Part shown: positions 7,906 to 15,885 of the stretch, piece after piece
Layout of the letters: every line of letters starts with the position of its first letter
Numbering within the stretch: the stretch's first letter is position 1
From: Candidatus Latescibacterota bacterium
GTDB lineage: Bacteria; Latescibacterota; MWCZ01
Length of the DNA: 64,000 nucleotides
Direction: 5' to 3'
Assembly: GCA_022706085.1 (NCBI GenBank)
Contig: JAKJDF010000004.1
Coordinates: 1-64,000 of the forward strand
The notes under the pieces: model-generated
What the model saw: the letters and a program-made list of their open reading frames with translations, nothing else
What the model was told of the DNA's origin: nothing
The model's database searches: none
Program-made: the position numbers and the translations under genes

Positions 7906-10677
7906 TCAGCGGCCGCTCTCGACCAGTGCAGTAGCCCTTATGAGCCGGTCGACGCACGCCCGCGATAACGCGGGAGCCTTTCGTTTCCTTGCGCTCGTCA
8001 GATACGCACATATGCGAGAAAGCAGGTAACGTGCTTCCGGAAACGCCTGGTTCAAACCGAGCGCGCAGAGGACCAGAGTTCCCTTTCCCACGCGGTATTC
8101 CACGATATACGCAAGGGAATGGCACACGGGATAACGGTGGAACACACGGATCACCGGTTCCGTATCCGGGAGACCCAGCCCTCCGACGTCCAGTGGAGGG
8201 TATTCCTCAATCATTCGGAAGAACTGGAAGTCAGCGTACCCGTCATGGGGAAAGCCTTCGAGCATCGGGTGTTTTGCGATAATGGTTGCGTTCTGACCAT
8301 CCTCGTACGGGCCGTAATTCGCAGGTGGGGTGAAAAAGTACTTCACATACCCGAAGTTCGGGCCGTGGGGTCGCACGAGTCCCTCGGTTGCTCCGAGGAT
8401 GACGCTCCCGCCGGCGTTGACGAATCCGCACAGCGAGTCATCCAGTACGTCGCTCAGAACGACACTCTCCGGGCTGACCTCCCTCGCGTCGCGCACCGGA
8501 GCTTCCACGGTGCCCACCCATGAGACTGCCGCACCTCGATAACGGCACACGTTCTCCCGCACCGGTTGGGTTTCCGGAAACACCCAGATATCCCATTCGT
8601 TTTTTGCGGAACGCCTGCCCTCGCTGAGGACCGCCCCCAGGCGCCCGCGCTGCGGCTTCTGCACACGCGGCACCGGAATCTCCACGGGTCTGGCGGAGTT
8701 TGTAACGAACGGCACGTGCGCGTAGGGAACGACAGCTCTGACCTTCTGCATACCGGGGACTTCCACCTGCCATTCGAGTTCGGGGGCCACAAACGGCGGG
8801 TGTGAGAAATCAGAAACCGAGAACGCCACTTCGATCGTGCTGCCCGCAACCAGCACATGCTGGTCAAATCCCAGGCTGCACATGATCCCGGTATCACCGT
8901 TTGTTTTTCGCCACTCGGCCGGAGTGGCGAGTTTCCGTTCGTAGAACTCGTCTACCACGCCTTGAGGAGACGGCCCGGTATCCATGGCGTTGAAATGGCA
9001 GATTCCCGCCATTTCCGGATTGTCCCGCCGACATGCTTCCATCTTCGCCTTTGCTTCCAGAAGCTGAAGCCGCTGGCTGTTTTTGACGGCCACACCAAGG
9101 GTGGTGCCCAGACCCCTCACGCGAGCCTGGGTTTCGGCGATCTCGATCGCGTAGGGCCGCACCGCGCCCGCGTATTTCTCTCTGATTCCGGGGTCCGGGA
9201 GGGAACTCCACCACCGGAACTCGTGCTGAATCACGGGCAGGTCCGTTTCCGCAACCTTCGACGCCTCATCGTTGACGAAATCCTGCGGGAAATCCCTATT
9301 GAAGCCCCCATCGGTCCAAATGACCAGCGCGGAGGGTTTGATCGCTTTCGTGCTGCGATACCCTTCCCACGCGATCTGCTTGAAGTCCGCCCTTTTCCCG
9401 TACTCGTTGCTCATGCAGTACAGGTTGGCAGATGGATGATTCACATCACGCTGAACTACCAGGTCCCACTGCCGCCGGAGCACAGGGTAGTGATCGGGAG
9501 TCGGTTTCGGCCACTGGTAGACATGCCAGGGGGTGTGCCCGCCCCATGCTCCGAGAAGTCCCATTTCGCTCTGGACAAGGATCCCGACCTCATCCGCTGC
9601 GTCGTAATACTCGGGGCCGTAGACGTACGACTGACAGCGGACGTAATTGTAGCCGTACTCCCGCAAGGTTCTCAGCTTCCGCCGCCACCGGTCCCGATTG
9701 GTATCCGGCGACCCTGTTTCCGGACAGGACAGGAAATCACCGGTGCCGCGCATGTAAAACGGCTCGCCGTTGATACAGAATTGTTTCCTCCCCACGAACA
9801 AGTCCACAAATCCTGTTCGTTCGCTGAGCGCGTCCAAGGTTTCCGGCCCGCTGTGAAGCGCCACGTCAATGCGGTACAGATGCGGTGTTTCCGGACTCCA
9901 CAACAGGGGACGCTTCACGGGAGCGCAGCACTCGGTCGCCCTGCCCTTTGCGGGCACTTCCACGACCTCCGGCCTGCCACGTCCGCCGGGTGCATGCACT
10001 GCCACGACAATTCTTGCGTTTTGCGGCGGGTTACTGTCAAGATCCACGCGCAAGCGAATTCGTTCCCGATTCGTCTCCGGATACGCCGCGTACCATGCAA
10101 TTCGGCTCCGGTCCGTTGCCGTCAACTCGACCCCGCGATAGATGCCGGACCAGTTGCCCTGCCAGCTGTAGGCAAGCCCGTAAAGCCTTGCAGCTTCGTG
10201 AACCCGCACTGCCAGGAAATTGTCTGCAGCGAACCGGATCGCGTCAGTAACGTCAAACCCGAACGGGACGAACGGCATGTCGTTGGAACCGAGGTACACC
10301 CCGTTCAGCCAGATTTCCGCGCTCGGGTGGACGCCACCGAAAAGAAGCTGAATCCGGCTTTGCCGCCACGAATCCGGGGGACTGAACACACGACCGTACC
10401 ATCCGGTGCCTTTGTACGTTGCGCGAAACGTCCGTGCCTCGAGACCGAAATCCCATACCCGGTCGCACGTATCGTCACCATATCCCTGCCCCTGCCAGCA
10501 ACCGGGCACCAGCACCACGTTCCCCAGGGATGCAGCGTCGCGGAACCATTCCTCGCGTACACCCACGTCATCCGGATCCAGACGGAAACGCCACTCACCA
10601 TCCAGACGTTCTCGCCGCTCTTCCGGGTGCACCAAGACGGGGTTGACACGGACAGGTTCGAGCTTCTTGGAACGCAT
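7906..10677 (-). CDS. Glycoside hydrolase family 2 (beta-galactosidase/beta-glucuronidase-like)
   Basis: 923 residues. The N-terminal sugar-binding jelly-roll (DGEWRFRLDP, VPGCWQGQGYG, PSAEIWLNGVYLGSNDMPF) is typical of GH2. An immunoglobulin-like domain and a TIM barrel follow. The likely acid/base is Glu425 in MSNEYGK and the likely nucleophile Glu486 in IQHEFRWW. A C-terminal extension of about 300 residues has no assigned function. No signal peptide is visible. The start at 10677 is supported by AAAGGAGG seven bases upstream; an upstream in-frame start at 10767 lacks such support. The gene lies between a URO-D-like gene and a sulfatase in one tight train. The exact sugar specificity cannot be read from the sequence. 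Confidence 0.85.
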   Translation of the reverse strand: MRSKKLEPVRVNPVLVHPEERRERLDGEWRFRLDPDDVGVREEWFRDAASLGNVVLVPGCWQGQGYGDDTCDRVWDFGLEARTFRATYKGTGWYGRVFSPPDSWRQSRIQLLFGGVHPSAEIWLNGVYLGSNDMPFVPFGFDVTDAIRFAADNFLAVRVHEAARLYGLAYSWQGNWSGIYRGVELTATDRSRIAWYAAYPETNRERIRLRVDLDSNPPQNARIVVAVHAPGGRGRPEVVEVPAKGRATECCAPVKRPLLWSPETPHLYRIDVALHSGPETLDALSERTGFVDLFVGRKQFCINGEPFYMRGTGDFLSCPETGSPDTNRDRWRRKLRTLREYGYNYVRCQSYVYGPEYYDAADEVGILVQSEMGLLGAWGGHTPWHVYQWPKPTPDHYPVLRRQWDLVVQRDVNHPSANLYCMSNEYGKRADFKQIAWEGYRSTKAIKPSALVIWTDGGFNRDFPQDFVNDEASKVAETDLPVIQHEFRWWSSLPDPGIREKYAGAVRPYAIEIAETQARVRGLGTTLGVAVKNSQRLQLLEAKAKMEACRRDNPEMAGICHFNAMDTGPSPQGVVDEFYERKLATPAEWRKTNGDTGIMCSLGFDQHVLVAGSTIEVAFSVSDFSHPPFVAPELEWQVEVPGMQKVRAVVPYAHVPFVTNSARPVEIPVPRVQKPQRGRLGAVLSEGRRSAKNEWDIWVFPETQPVRENVCRYRGAAVSWVGTVEAPVRDAREVSPESVVLSDVLDDSLCGFVNAGGSVILGATEGLVRPHGPNFGYVKYFFTPPANYGPYEDGQNATIIAKHPMLEGFPHDGYADFQFFRMIEEYPPLDVGGLGLPDTEPVIRVFHRYPVCHSLAYIVEYRVGKGTLVLCALGLNQAFPEARYLLSRICAYLTSARKRKAPALSRACVDRLIRATALVESGR

Positions 10678-10709
10678 CCTGTGCCTCCTTTGGACAGAAC
10701 GTACTCGGG

Positions 10710-11819
10710 TCAACGACAGATGGTCCGGACGAGCTGGAGGAAGAACTCGAAGTTTTCCTGCCGGCACGGCGGCACGGAATGGTCTATGGAGGGAATGAAC
10801 CCGCCGGTCTCCCAGAGAACAGGAACTTTCGCCATCACTTCCCGCTCCACGTCGTCTCTGGTGCCCAGAAGCACGCGTTTGTCAATCGCACCCCAGACGA
10901 AAAACCGTGGGTGTTCCTTGCGGAAGGCGAGGGCATCGCACCCGGCCGCAACCTCGAACGGGTACAGACCGTTCATTCCGAGGTCGGCAAACTGCTCCAG
11001 AATCGGTCCGTTGTTGCCATCGGAGTCCAAGAGAAACCGGTGCTGACCGTGATTCCTCAGATGAGCGAACAACTCCCGGTAATAGGGCGCCATGAACGAA
11101 TCAAAAAGTTTCGGTCCGATGAGGGGGCCGTTTCGGAACGCCATATCCTCGTGGAACATGACGTAGTCTATCCGGGCGGTGCTGAGAACACGCGGCGTGC
11201 ATTCGCAGTGCATCGTGAGCCAGCATTTCGCCATATCGTGCAACACGTCCGGTTGGTCATAGAACGCGAACGCAAGCTTCTCCTCGCCCCAGAAATTCCT
11301 CCAGAACGCGTACAGCCCGACGATCCACAACCCCCACGCGTCGTCGGAGGTTCGCGACCGGGCCGCTTCCTCCTCCAGATTGCCAAAGTCGTGATCTTCG
11401 GGTTTCAGACGAGGTTTGATGATACGCTCCCAGTCGTCCCTTGATTCCACGGGGAAGCGTATCCATTGTGGCATGCTGACTCCGTTCACCCGGTCGCGCC
11501 AGACCTGACCGAGGTCGTTCCGGTACACCCTGGTACGGCCTTCTTCGGCGATCACATGCGTTTCTGGCCTCGGCCCTGAAAGCGCCATCGAAGTGAACCC
11601 AAGGTTCCCGCTTATGCCGTTGCGGGGATCCATCCCGTAATAATCCATCGGATTCACACCATCGGGTAAGCCTCCGGAGGCCCGCCACAACGCGCCCGTT
11701 TCTCCCCAGAACTCAACCGCTTCCCAGCGGACGTGCGAATCGACGCGCTCGAAATCGTAGAGGCGGCAAAAGCGCTCGCGCCGCGTGATTGTTTCGTCTC
11801 TCGGGAACGCGTTGAACAT
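10710..11819 (-). CDS. URO-D-like (uroporphyrinogen decarboxylase-fold) protein 1
   Basis: 369 residues with the URO-D/methyltransferase fold. The C-terminal blocks NGLYPFEVAAGCDALAFRKE, WGAIDKRVLLGTRDDVEREV and GGFIPSIDHSVPP are characteristic of this large catabolic subgroup. Where MtaA/CmuA-like methyltransferases have a Zn-binding H-x-C-G motif, this protein has LLDSDGNN, so a Zn-Cys methyltransferase site is not evident. It is not expected to be the heme enzyme HemE, given the context of sulfatases and glycosidases. The ATG at 11819 follows GGAAGGAACAC. It lies 32 bases upstream of GH2 and 71 bases downstream of a sulfatase, so operon membership is likely. Confidence 0.75.
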   Translation of the reverse strand: MFNAFPRDETITRRERFCRLYDFERVDSHVRWEAVEFWGETGALWRASGGLPDGVNPMDYYGMDPRNGISGNLGFTSMALSGPRPETHVIAEEGRTRVYRNDLGQVWRDRVNGVSMPQWIRFPVESRDDWERIIKPRLKPEDHDFGNLEEEAARSRTSDDAWGLWIVGLYAFWRNFWGEEKLAFAFYDQPDVLHDMAKCWLTMHCECTPRVLSTARIDYVMFHEDMAFRNGPLIGPKLFDSFMAPYYRELFAHLRNHGQHRFLLDSDGNNGPILEQFADLGMNGLYPFEVAAGCDALAFRKEHPRFFVWGAIDKRVLLGTRDDVEREVMAKVPVLWETGGFIPSIDHSVPPCRQENFEFFLQLVRTICR

Positions 11820-11890
11820 GTGTTCCTTCCCTTTCGTCCCAACCGCCCCCCCTCTCACGGGGAATGCCGACTCGCAAGCTCCGAATGAGG

Positions 11891-13357
11891 CTACTGCCCG
11901 TGAGATGTGCTGAGAAAACGGAAATCCTGATTGAAGGCAATTACTCCCGCGCCGGCCGAGCCTGCCAGATCGTGCTGGCCAACGCCACGGACCGGTTCTC
12001 GCGACCCGTCTCGCGCCGGATCGGCCCATTGAACGAACCACTCGGAAAGGCGGGCCCGCAGGTCGCGCAGAACATTCTGACAACGCGCGTCTTCCACCAC
12101 GTTGTGGCGTTCCTCCGGATCAGAAACGAGGTCATACAACTCGTGGGGACCGTACGGGTAACGATGGACGTATTTCCACTCCCTAGTCCTTATCATGCGC
12201 GTTGGCCCGTATTCATCGAAAGCCACTACCGCGTCGCGGTGAGTGAGTTCCTCCCCGCGAAGGATCGGGGCAAAACTCAGACCGGGAGTTTCACCTGCAA
12301 CGGGGTTTGCCACGTTCACGTACTCGAGAAACGTGGGCAAAAGGTCGTAGTGGCTCAGCATTTCGTCGCAGACAACGCCGGAAGGCACAGAACCAGGCCG
12401 GGAGACGATCATCGGAACTTTCACCGACGTGTCAAACATGTTCGCCGGGAAGGTCGCGTTTCCCTTCCCGTAGAGACCGTGGTGTCCCATGTTCATCCCG
12501 TTGTCGCTCGTGAACACGATCAGCGTGTTCTGCCTGATGCCCTGTCTCTCGAGCTCTGCGATTACATCGCCGACTGTGCGGTCCATTTCGGTGATGGCGG
12601 TGTAGTACCCGCTCAGCTCCCGGCGGCGGCTCGGTTCGTCGAAGCCGGTGGGCGCGCTGGATATTTGCCAGGGGTGCATCGGTTCGAAGGGTGTCGAATT
12701 GAAGGGGCAACTCTCGTGGTATTCGTCGTACGTCCGCCGTGGGTGCTGGTCCGGAGTCCACGGGCTGTGGGGAGCGGTGTAATGAACGCCGAGATAGAAC
12801 GGGCTCCCCGTTCCCTGCCGCTCCCGCAGAAATGCAACGGCGTTCTCCGCAATGACGTCGGTCACGTATCGCGGTTCCGTGTACGCGGACCCATTCCGGA
12901 TCATCGGAGCATCATAATAGCCGCTCCCGCCGCACGCGTGCACATTCCAGAAAGAGAACCCTTTCTGCGGGCGCACGGAATCCCCGAGGTGCCATTTCCC
13001 GCTCAAGCCGCACGTATACCCGTTTTGCGCAAGAACATCCGTGTACCCGATCATCCCGCGAAGGTATTCGACAGGCCTTCCACGTGTCACTCCCGGCACT
13101 TCGTTCGGCACATTTCCCGCGCGTATCCAGTCATGAATACCGTGCTGGGAAGGAATCCTTCCGGTGAGGATACTGGCGCGGGCGGGAGAACAGACCGGAG
13201 AAGCGCAGAACAAATTCGTGAATCGGATACCCTCGGCGGCAAGCCGATCGAGGTTCGGAGTCCGGATTTCCCGGTTGCCTGCGCACCCGAGAGCCCACGC
13301 ACCCTGGTCGTCAGAAAGGAAAACAACGATGTTCGGGCGATCGTGTCGCGTCCCCAC
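11891..13357 (-). CDS. Formylglycine-dependent sulfatase 3
   Basis: 488 residues starting at a GTG codon preceded by AAGGAGG at 6-base spacing, which decides the start. The N-terminus has RPNIVVFLSDDQGAWALGC. Cys56 lies in CSPARASILTGR, the formylglycine motif. The second metal site is VFTSDNGMNMGHHG, and the C-terminal DEYGPTRMIRTREWKYVHRY segment is typical of the type I sulfatases. No signal peptide is visible. It is 33 bases downstream of the sugar-isomerase-like gene. Its motif is CSPAR, whereas the two other sulfatases here have CVPAR, so it is probably a different subfamily with a different linkage preference. Confidence 0.9.
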   Translation of the reverse strand: MGTRHDRPNIVVFLSDDQGAWALGCAGNREIRTPNLDRLAAEGIRFTNLFCASPVCSPARASILTGRIPSQHGIHDWIRAGNVPNEVPGVTRGRPVEYLRGMIGYTDVLAQNGYTCGLSGKWHLGDSVRPQKGFSFWNVHACGGSGYYDAPMIRNGSAYTEPRYVTDVIAENAVAFLRERQGTGSPFYLGVHYTAPHSPWTPDQHPRRTYDEYHESCPFNSTPFEPMHPWQISSAPTGFDEPSRRRELSGYYTAITEMDRTVGDVIAELERQGIRQNTLIVFTSDNGMNMGHHGLYGKGNATFPANMFDTSVKVPMIVSRPGSVPSGVVCDEMLSHYDLLPTFLEYVNVANPVAGETPGLSFAPILRGEELTHRDAVVAFDEYGPTRMIRTREWKYVHRYPYGPHELYDLVSDPEERHNVVEDARCQNVLRDLRARLSEWFVQWADPARDGSREPVRGVGQHDLAGSAGAGVIAFNQDFRFLSTSHGQ

Positions 13358-13390
13358 GGTATCCTCCTTACGGTTGGTCGATGGGTGGCG

Positions 13391-14206
13391 CTAGACGAAG
13401 AGTGACCTGGCGAACCGCAGATCTTCTGCAATAAGGCGGTCCACCGAATTCGGATCCGAATATTCGGCCGTGAGGCAGACAACTCCCCGCCATTGGCGTC
13501 TTTTCAGTTCCGCCGCGTACCGGCGCCAGTCAGATAACCCGTGCCGGCCGCTGGTCCAGTACACCTGCCACTCCGCCTGTTCCGCTTCCGGCCCGGTTCG
13601 CAGTCTTCGGAACGCATTCTTGAAATTCACCATGCAGAGATGCGACCAGACCATGTCGATCGCATGTTCGGGCTCCTCTCCGGAAAGACCGGTGTGTCCG
13701 GCATCGAGAATCGCTCCGACATGTTTCGGGTCGAACCGCTCGATCAGGTGCCGCAGGTGCATCGCACCGGTGAAACAGGGACCGCAGTGGTTCTGAACGC
13801 CAACTGTTACCCGAGATTGCTCGAGCAACGGCAGAAGGCTTTCCAGTTCATTCTGAACGCGCGCCTCGCCCTCCAGATAGGGTTCGCCGGGGCGGATGAA
13901 CGGGAACACGCGGATTACCGGAATAGCGTTCTCCGCGCACGCCCCAATAAGTTCCCCGGTGAAACCGGGCCGAACGCCGTCAGTCGGCGCGGCGACACTT
14001 TTCACCACGACTCCCTCATCCGCAAATGCCCGAACCGCTTCTTTCAAGCCGGTTTCCATGGCTTCCGGTTGCACCTGGTATCCGGGTCGAACAGGGAGCT
14101 CCACCGCGTCGAATCCGACCCCCCGTACCAACGCTCCCAGTTCACCGAGGGACAGCATCTTCCACGGCTTGGTGAATACCGAAAACGTCACTTGCTCACC
14201 GTTCAT
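13391..14206 (-). CDS. Sugar phosphate isomerase/epimerase-like TIM barrel protein 1
   Basis: 271 residues of the xylose-isomerase-like (AP endonuclease 2) TIM barrel. The metal-site regions are GFDAVELPVRPGY near the N-terminus, VGVQNHCGPC, GAILDAGHTG and CLTAEYSD near the C-terminus. Family members isomerise or epimerise sugars, or act on keto-sugars. The ATG at 14206 has GGAGG eight bases upstream and is preferred over the in-frame ATG at 14230. It is the first gene of the minus-strand train that runs through sulfatase, URO-D-like and GH2 genes to 4780. Confidence 0.8.
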   Translation of the reverse strand: MNGEQVTFSVFTKPWKMLSLGELGALVRGVGFDAVELPVRPGYQVQPEAMETGLKEAVRAFADEGVVVKSVAAPTDGVRPGFTGELIGACAENAIPVIRVFPFIRPGEPYLEGEARVQNELESLLPLLEQSRVTVGVQNHCGPCFTGAMHLRHLIERFDPKHVGAILDAGHTGLSGEEPEHAIDMVWSHLCMVNFKNAFRRLRTGPEAEQAEWQVYWTSGRHGLSDWRRYAAELKRRQWRGVVCLTAEYSDPNSVDRLIAEDLRFARSLFV

Positions 14207-14423
14207 GTCCCGGCCCTCCAACGAAGCCATACGCGCGCAATGGATCCGTTACTCTGCATCACACCGCTATGATATGCGCGCAGACGAGAATGACACAAGG
14301 GCACAACCCGCCCACGAGCCAGGCTCGCGCGCGGACCGACGACCGTCGTTCTCCTTTTCACGGCGGGTTCGTGGCGAAATGGGAGTTCCGTATATTGCAT
14401 ACTGTGCGGTATTTCCGTGAAGT

Positions 14424-14870
14424 GTGCGTTGGACACTGAGGGATTGCGCAAAAGATTGCCCGGACTGGATTGAATATCACGGAACTGCCACTTCGGGGTG
14501 TCGTGACCGGAACGCCAAGCCGGAATCACAACTCCGCATGCGGGATCGAAGGGAAAAATACAGCCCCGAACAACGAGATGCGTGGCGCGACACGTTGTAC
14601 TGGACCATTCTCGAATTCGGCGCACCAGTGGGGTGGCTGACGACCGTAGGTTACGAGGATGTCTCCCCGCACACGCCGCTTGGGAAGACGCTGGCGTCGC
14701 TGGTGATGATTCTGGGATACTCCATCATCGCCGTGCCGACAGGGATCGTGACGGTGGAGATGTCGCAGGCGAAAAGGCGCTCCGATGAGGAAAGAAGCTG
14801 TCCCCAATGCGGCAAAACCGGGCACGATAACGACGCCCGATTTTGCAACCGCTGCGGTGGCCAGTTGTAA
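14424..14870 (+). pseudogene. Remnant of a voltage-gated-like K+ channel (pore and S6 only) with zinc ribbon
   Basis: Only the end of the frame resembles a protein family. From about 14590 it reads as the pore helix (YWTI), the filter TTVGYEDVSPHTPLGK, the S6 helix LASLVMILGYSIIAVPTGIV and a C-terminal zinc ribbon with CPQCG and CNRCG. In intact bacterial 6-TM channels the filter is TTVGYGD. Here Gly is replaced by Glu, and about nine residues seem inserted between the pore helix and filter. The voltage sensor and S5 (over 150 residues) are absent, and the other two frames upstream give no match. No good ribosome binding site is seen. I read it as a decayed gene fragment. Confidence 0.7.
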
Positions 14871-14924
14871 CGACCGGTTTGGGTCCTGATCATTTCACTG
14901 ATATGACAATCGAATGGAGGAACC

Positions 14925-15773
14925 ATGTTTCCGAACCTGAGCCCCGGCGCAGTGGGAATTCGCGCCAGTGTCGAAGAGGCCATGAAACTCGCCAGAACAA
15001 ACGGTTTCAAGGGCATTGATGTGGATATCCACGAACCGGAACGGTTCGGTGCTGAGAAACTGAAGGCGTTGCTCAAGGAGAACGGATTGCGCATCGGAGG
15101 ATGGGGGCTGCCCGTGGATTTCGGCGGCTCCGACGAGAAGTTCCGTGAAGGGCTGAAGGAGCTTCCGAAGTGGGCCGCACTGCTGCCGCAATCCGGTTGC
15201 AAGTCGTTCATAAGCTGGATGATGTCGGGGTCGAACGAGTTCACCTTCGCCGCGAACTTCGAACGCATGCGGTCGCGGTTCCGGGAAATCGGGTTGATCC
15301 TCAAGGACCACGGCTGCGTGTTCGGTATCGAATTCCTGGGACCGAAGAGGATTCGCGACAATTTCAAACACGAGTTCATCCACACCCTGCCGCAGATGAT
15401 CGAGCTTTGCGACGCCGTGGGAACGGGCAACATGGGAGTGTTGCTCGACTCATGGCACTGGTTCACCAGTGGCGGCGACCTCGCGCAGATCAAAGCGCTC
15501 CGGGCAGATCAGGTGGTGTACGTGCACATCAACGACGCGCCGAACGGCGTGGCGCTGGACAAACACATAGACGATCAGCGCGCGATGCCCATGGAGACGG
15601 GAGTCATAGACCTCCCCGGCTTCCTGAAGGCCCTGAACGAGATCGGATACGCGGGGCCGGTGACTGCCGAACCTTTCAACAAAGCCCTCGCCCAGATGCC
15701 TGCGGAAGAGGCTGCCCGGGTGACCGCGGCCTCGGTCAAGAAAGCATGGGAAGCGGCGGGCTTGCCGTGGTGA
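14925..15773 (+). CDS. Sugar phosphate isomerase/epimerase-like TIM barrel protein 2
   Basis: 282 residues of the AP-endonuclease-2/xylose-isomerase-like TIM barrel. Metal-site segments are VFGIEFLGPKRIR, MGVLLDSWHWF, VVYVHINDAP and GPVTAEPFN, which supply the Glu, Asp, His and Glu ligands expected for a divalent metal. GGAGG stands before the ATG, confirming the start. It heads the plus-strand train leading to a glycyl-radical enzyme. It is clearly paralogous in fold to the 13391-14206 gene but diverged in sequence, so the two probably act on different sugars. The substrate is not assignable from sequence alone. Confidence 0.8.
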   Translation: MFPNLSPGAVGIRASVEEAMKLARTNGFKGIDVDIHEPERFGAEKLKALLKENGLRIGGWGLPVDFGGSDEKFREGLKELPKWAALLPQSGCKSFISWMMSGSNEFTFAANFERMRSRFREIGLILKDHGCVFGIEFLGPKRIRDNFKHEFIHTLPQMIELCDAVGTGNMGVLLDSWHWFTSGGDLAQIKALRADQVVYVHINDAPNGVALDKHIDDQRAMPMETGVIDLPGFLKALNEIGYAGPVTAEPFNKALAQMPAEEAARVTAASVKKAWEAAGLPW

Positions 15774-15885
15774 AGCACTGATTTGCGAACAGCCTGGCAG
15801 AACGCCAGTGCAAGGCTCAGAAGCGTTGAACCGACGGATCTCGGTGTGCGGGCGCAAACCTCCAAGACAGGAAACTAGTTCCTCG

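Noticed and set aside
8857-11046. Long open frame (729 codons) on the plus strand antisense to GH2
   Set aside because: GC-rich codon bias keeps the antisense frame open; no domain similarity and no ribosome binding site.
14424-14870. A functional two-helix K+ channel of KcsA type
   Set aside because: There is no helix before the pore, and the filter carries Glu instead of Gly.
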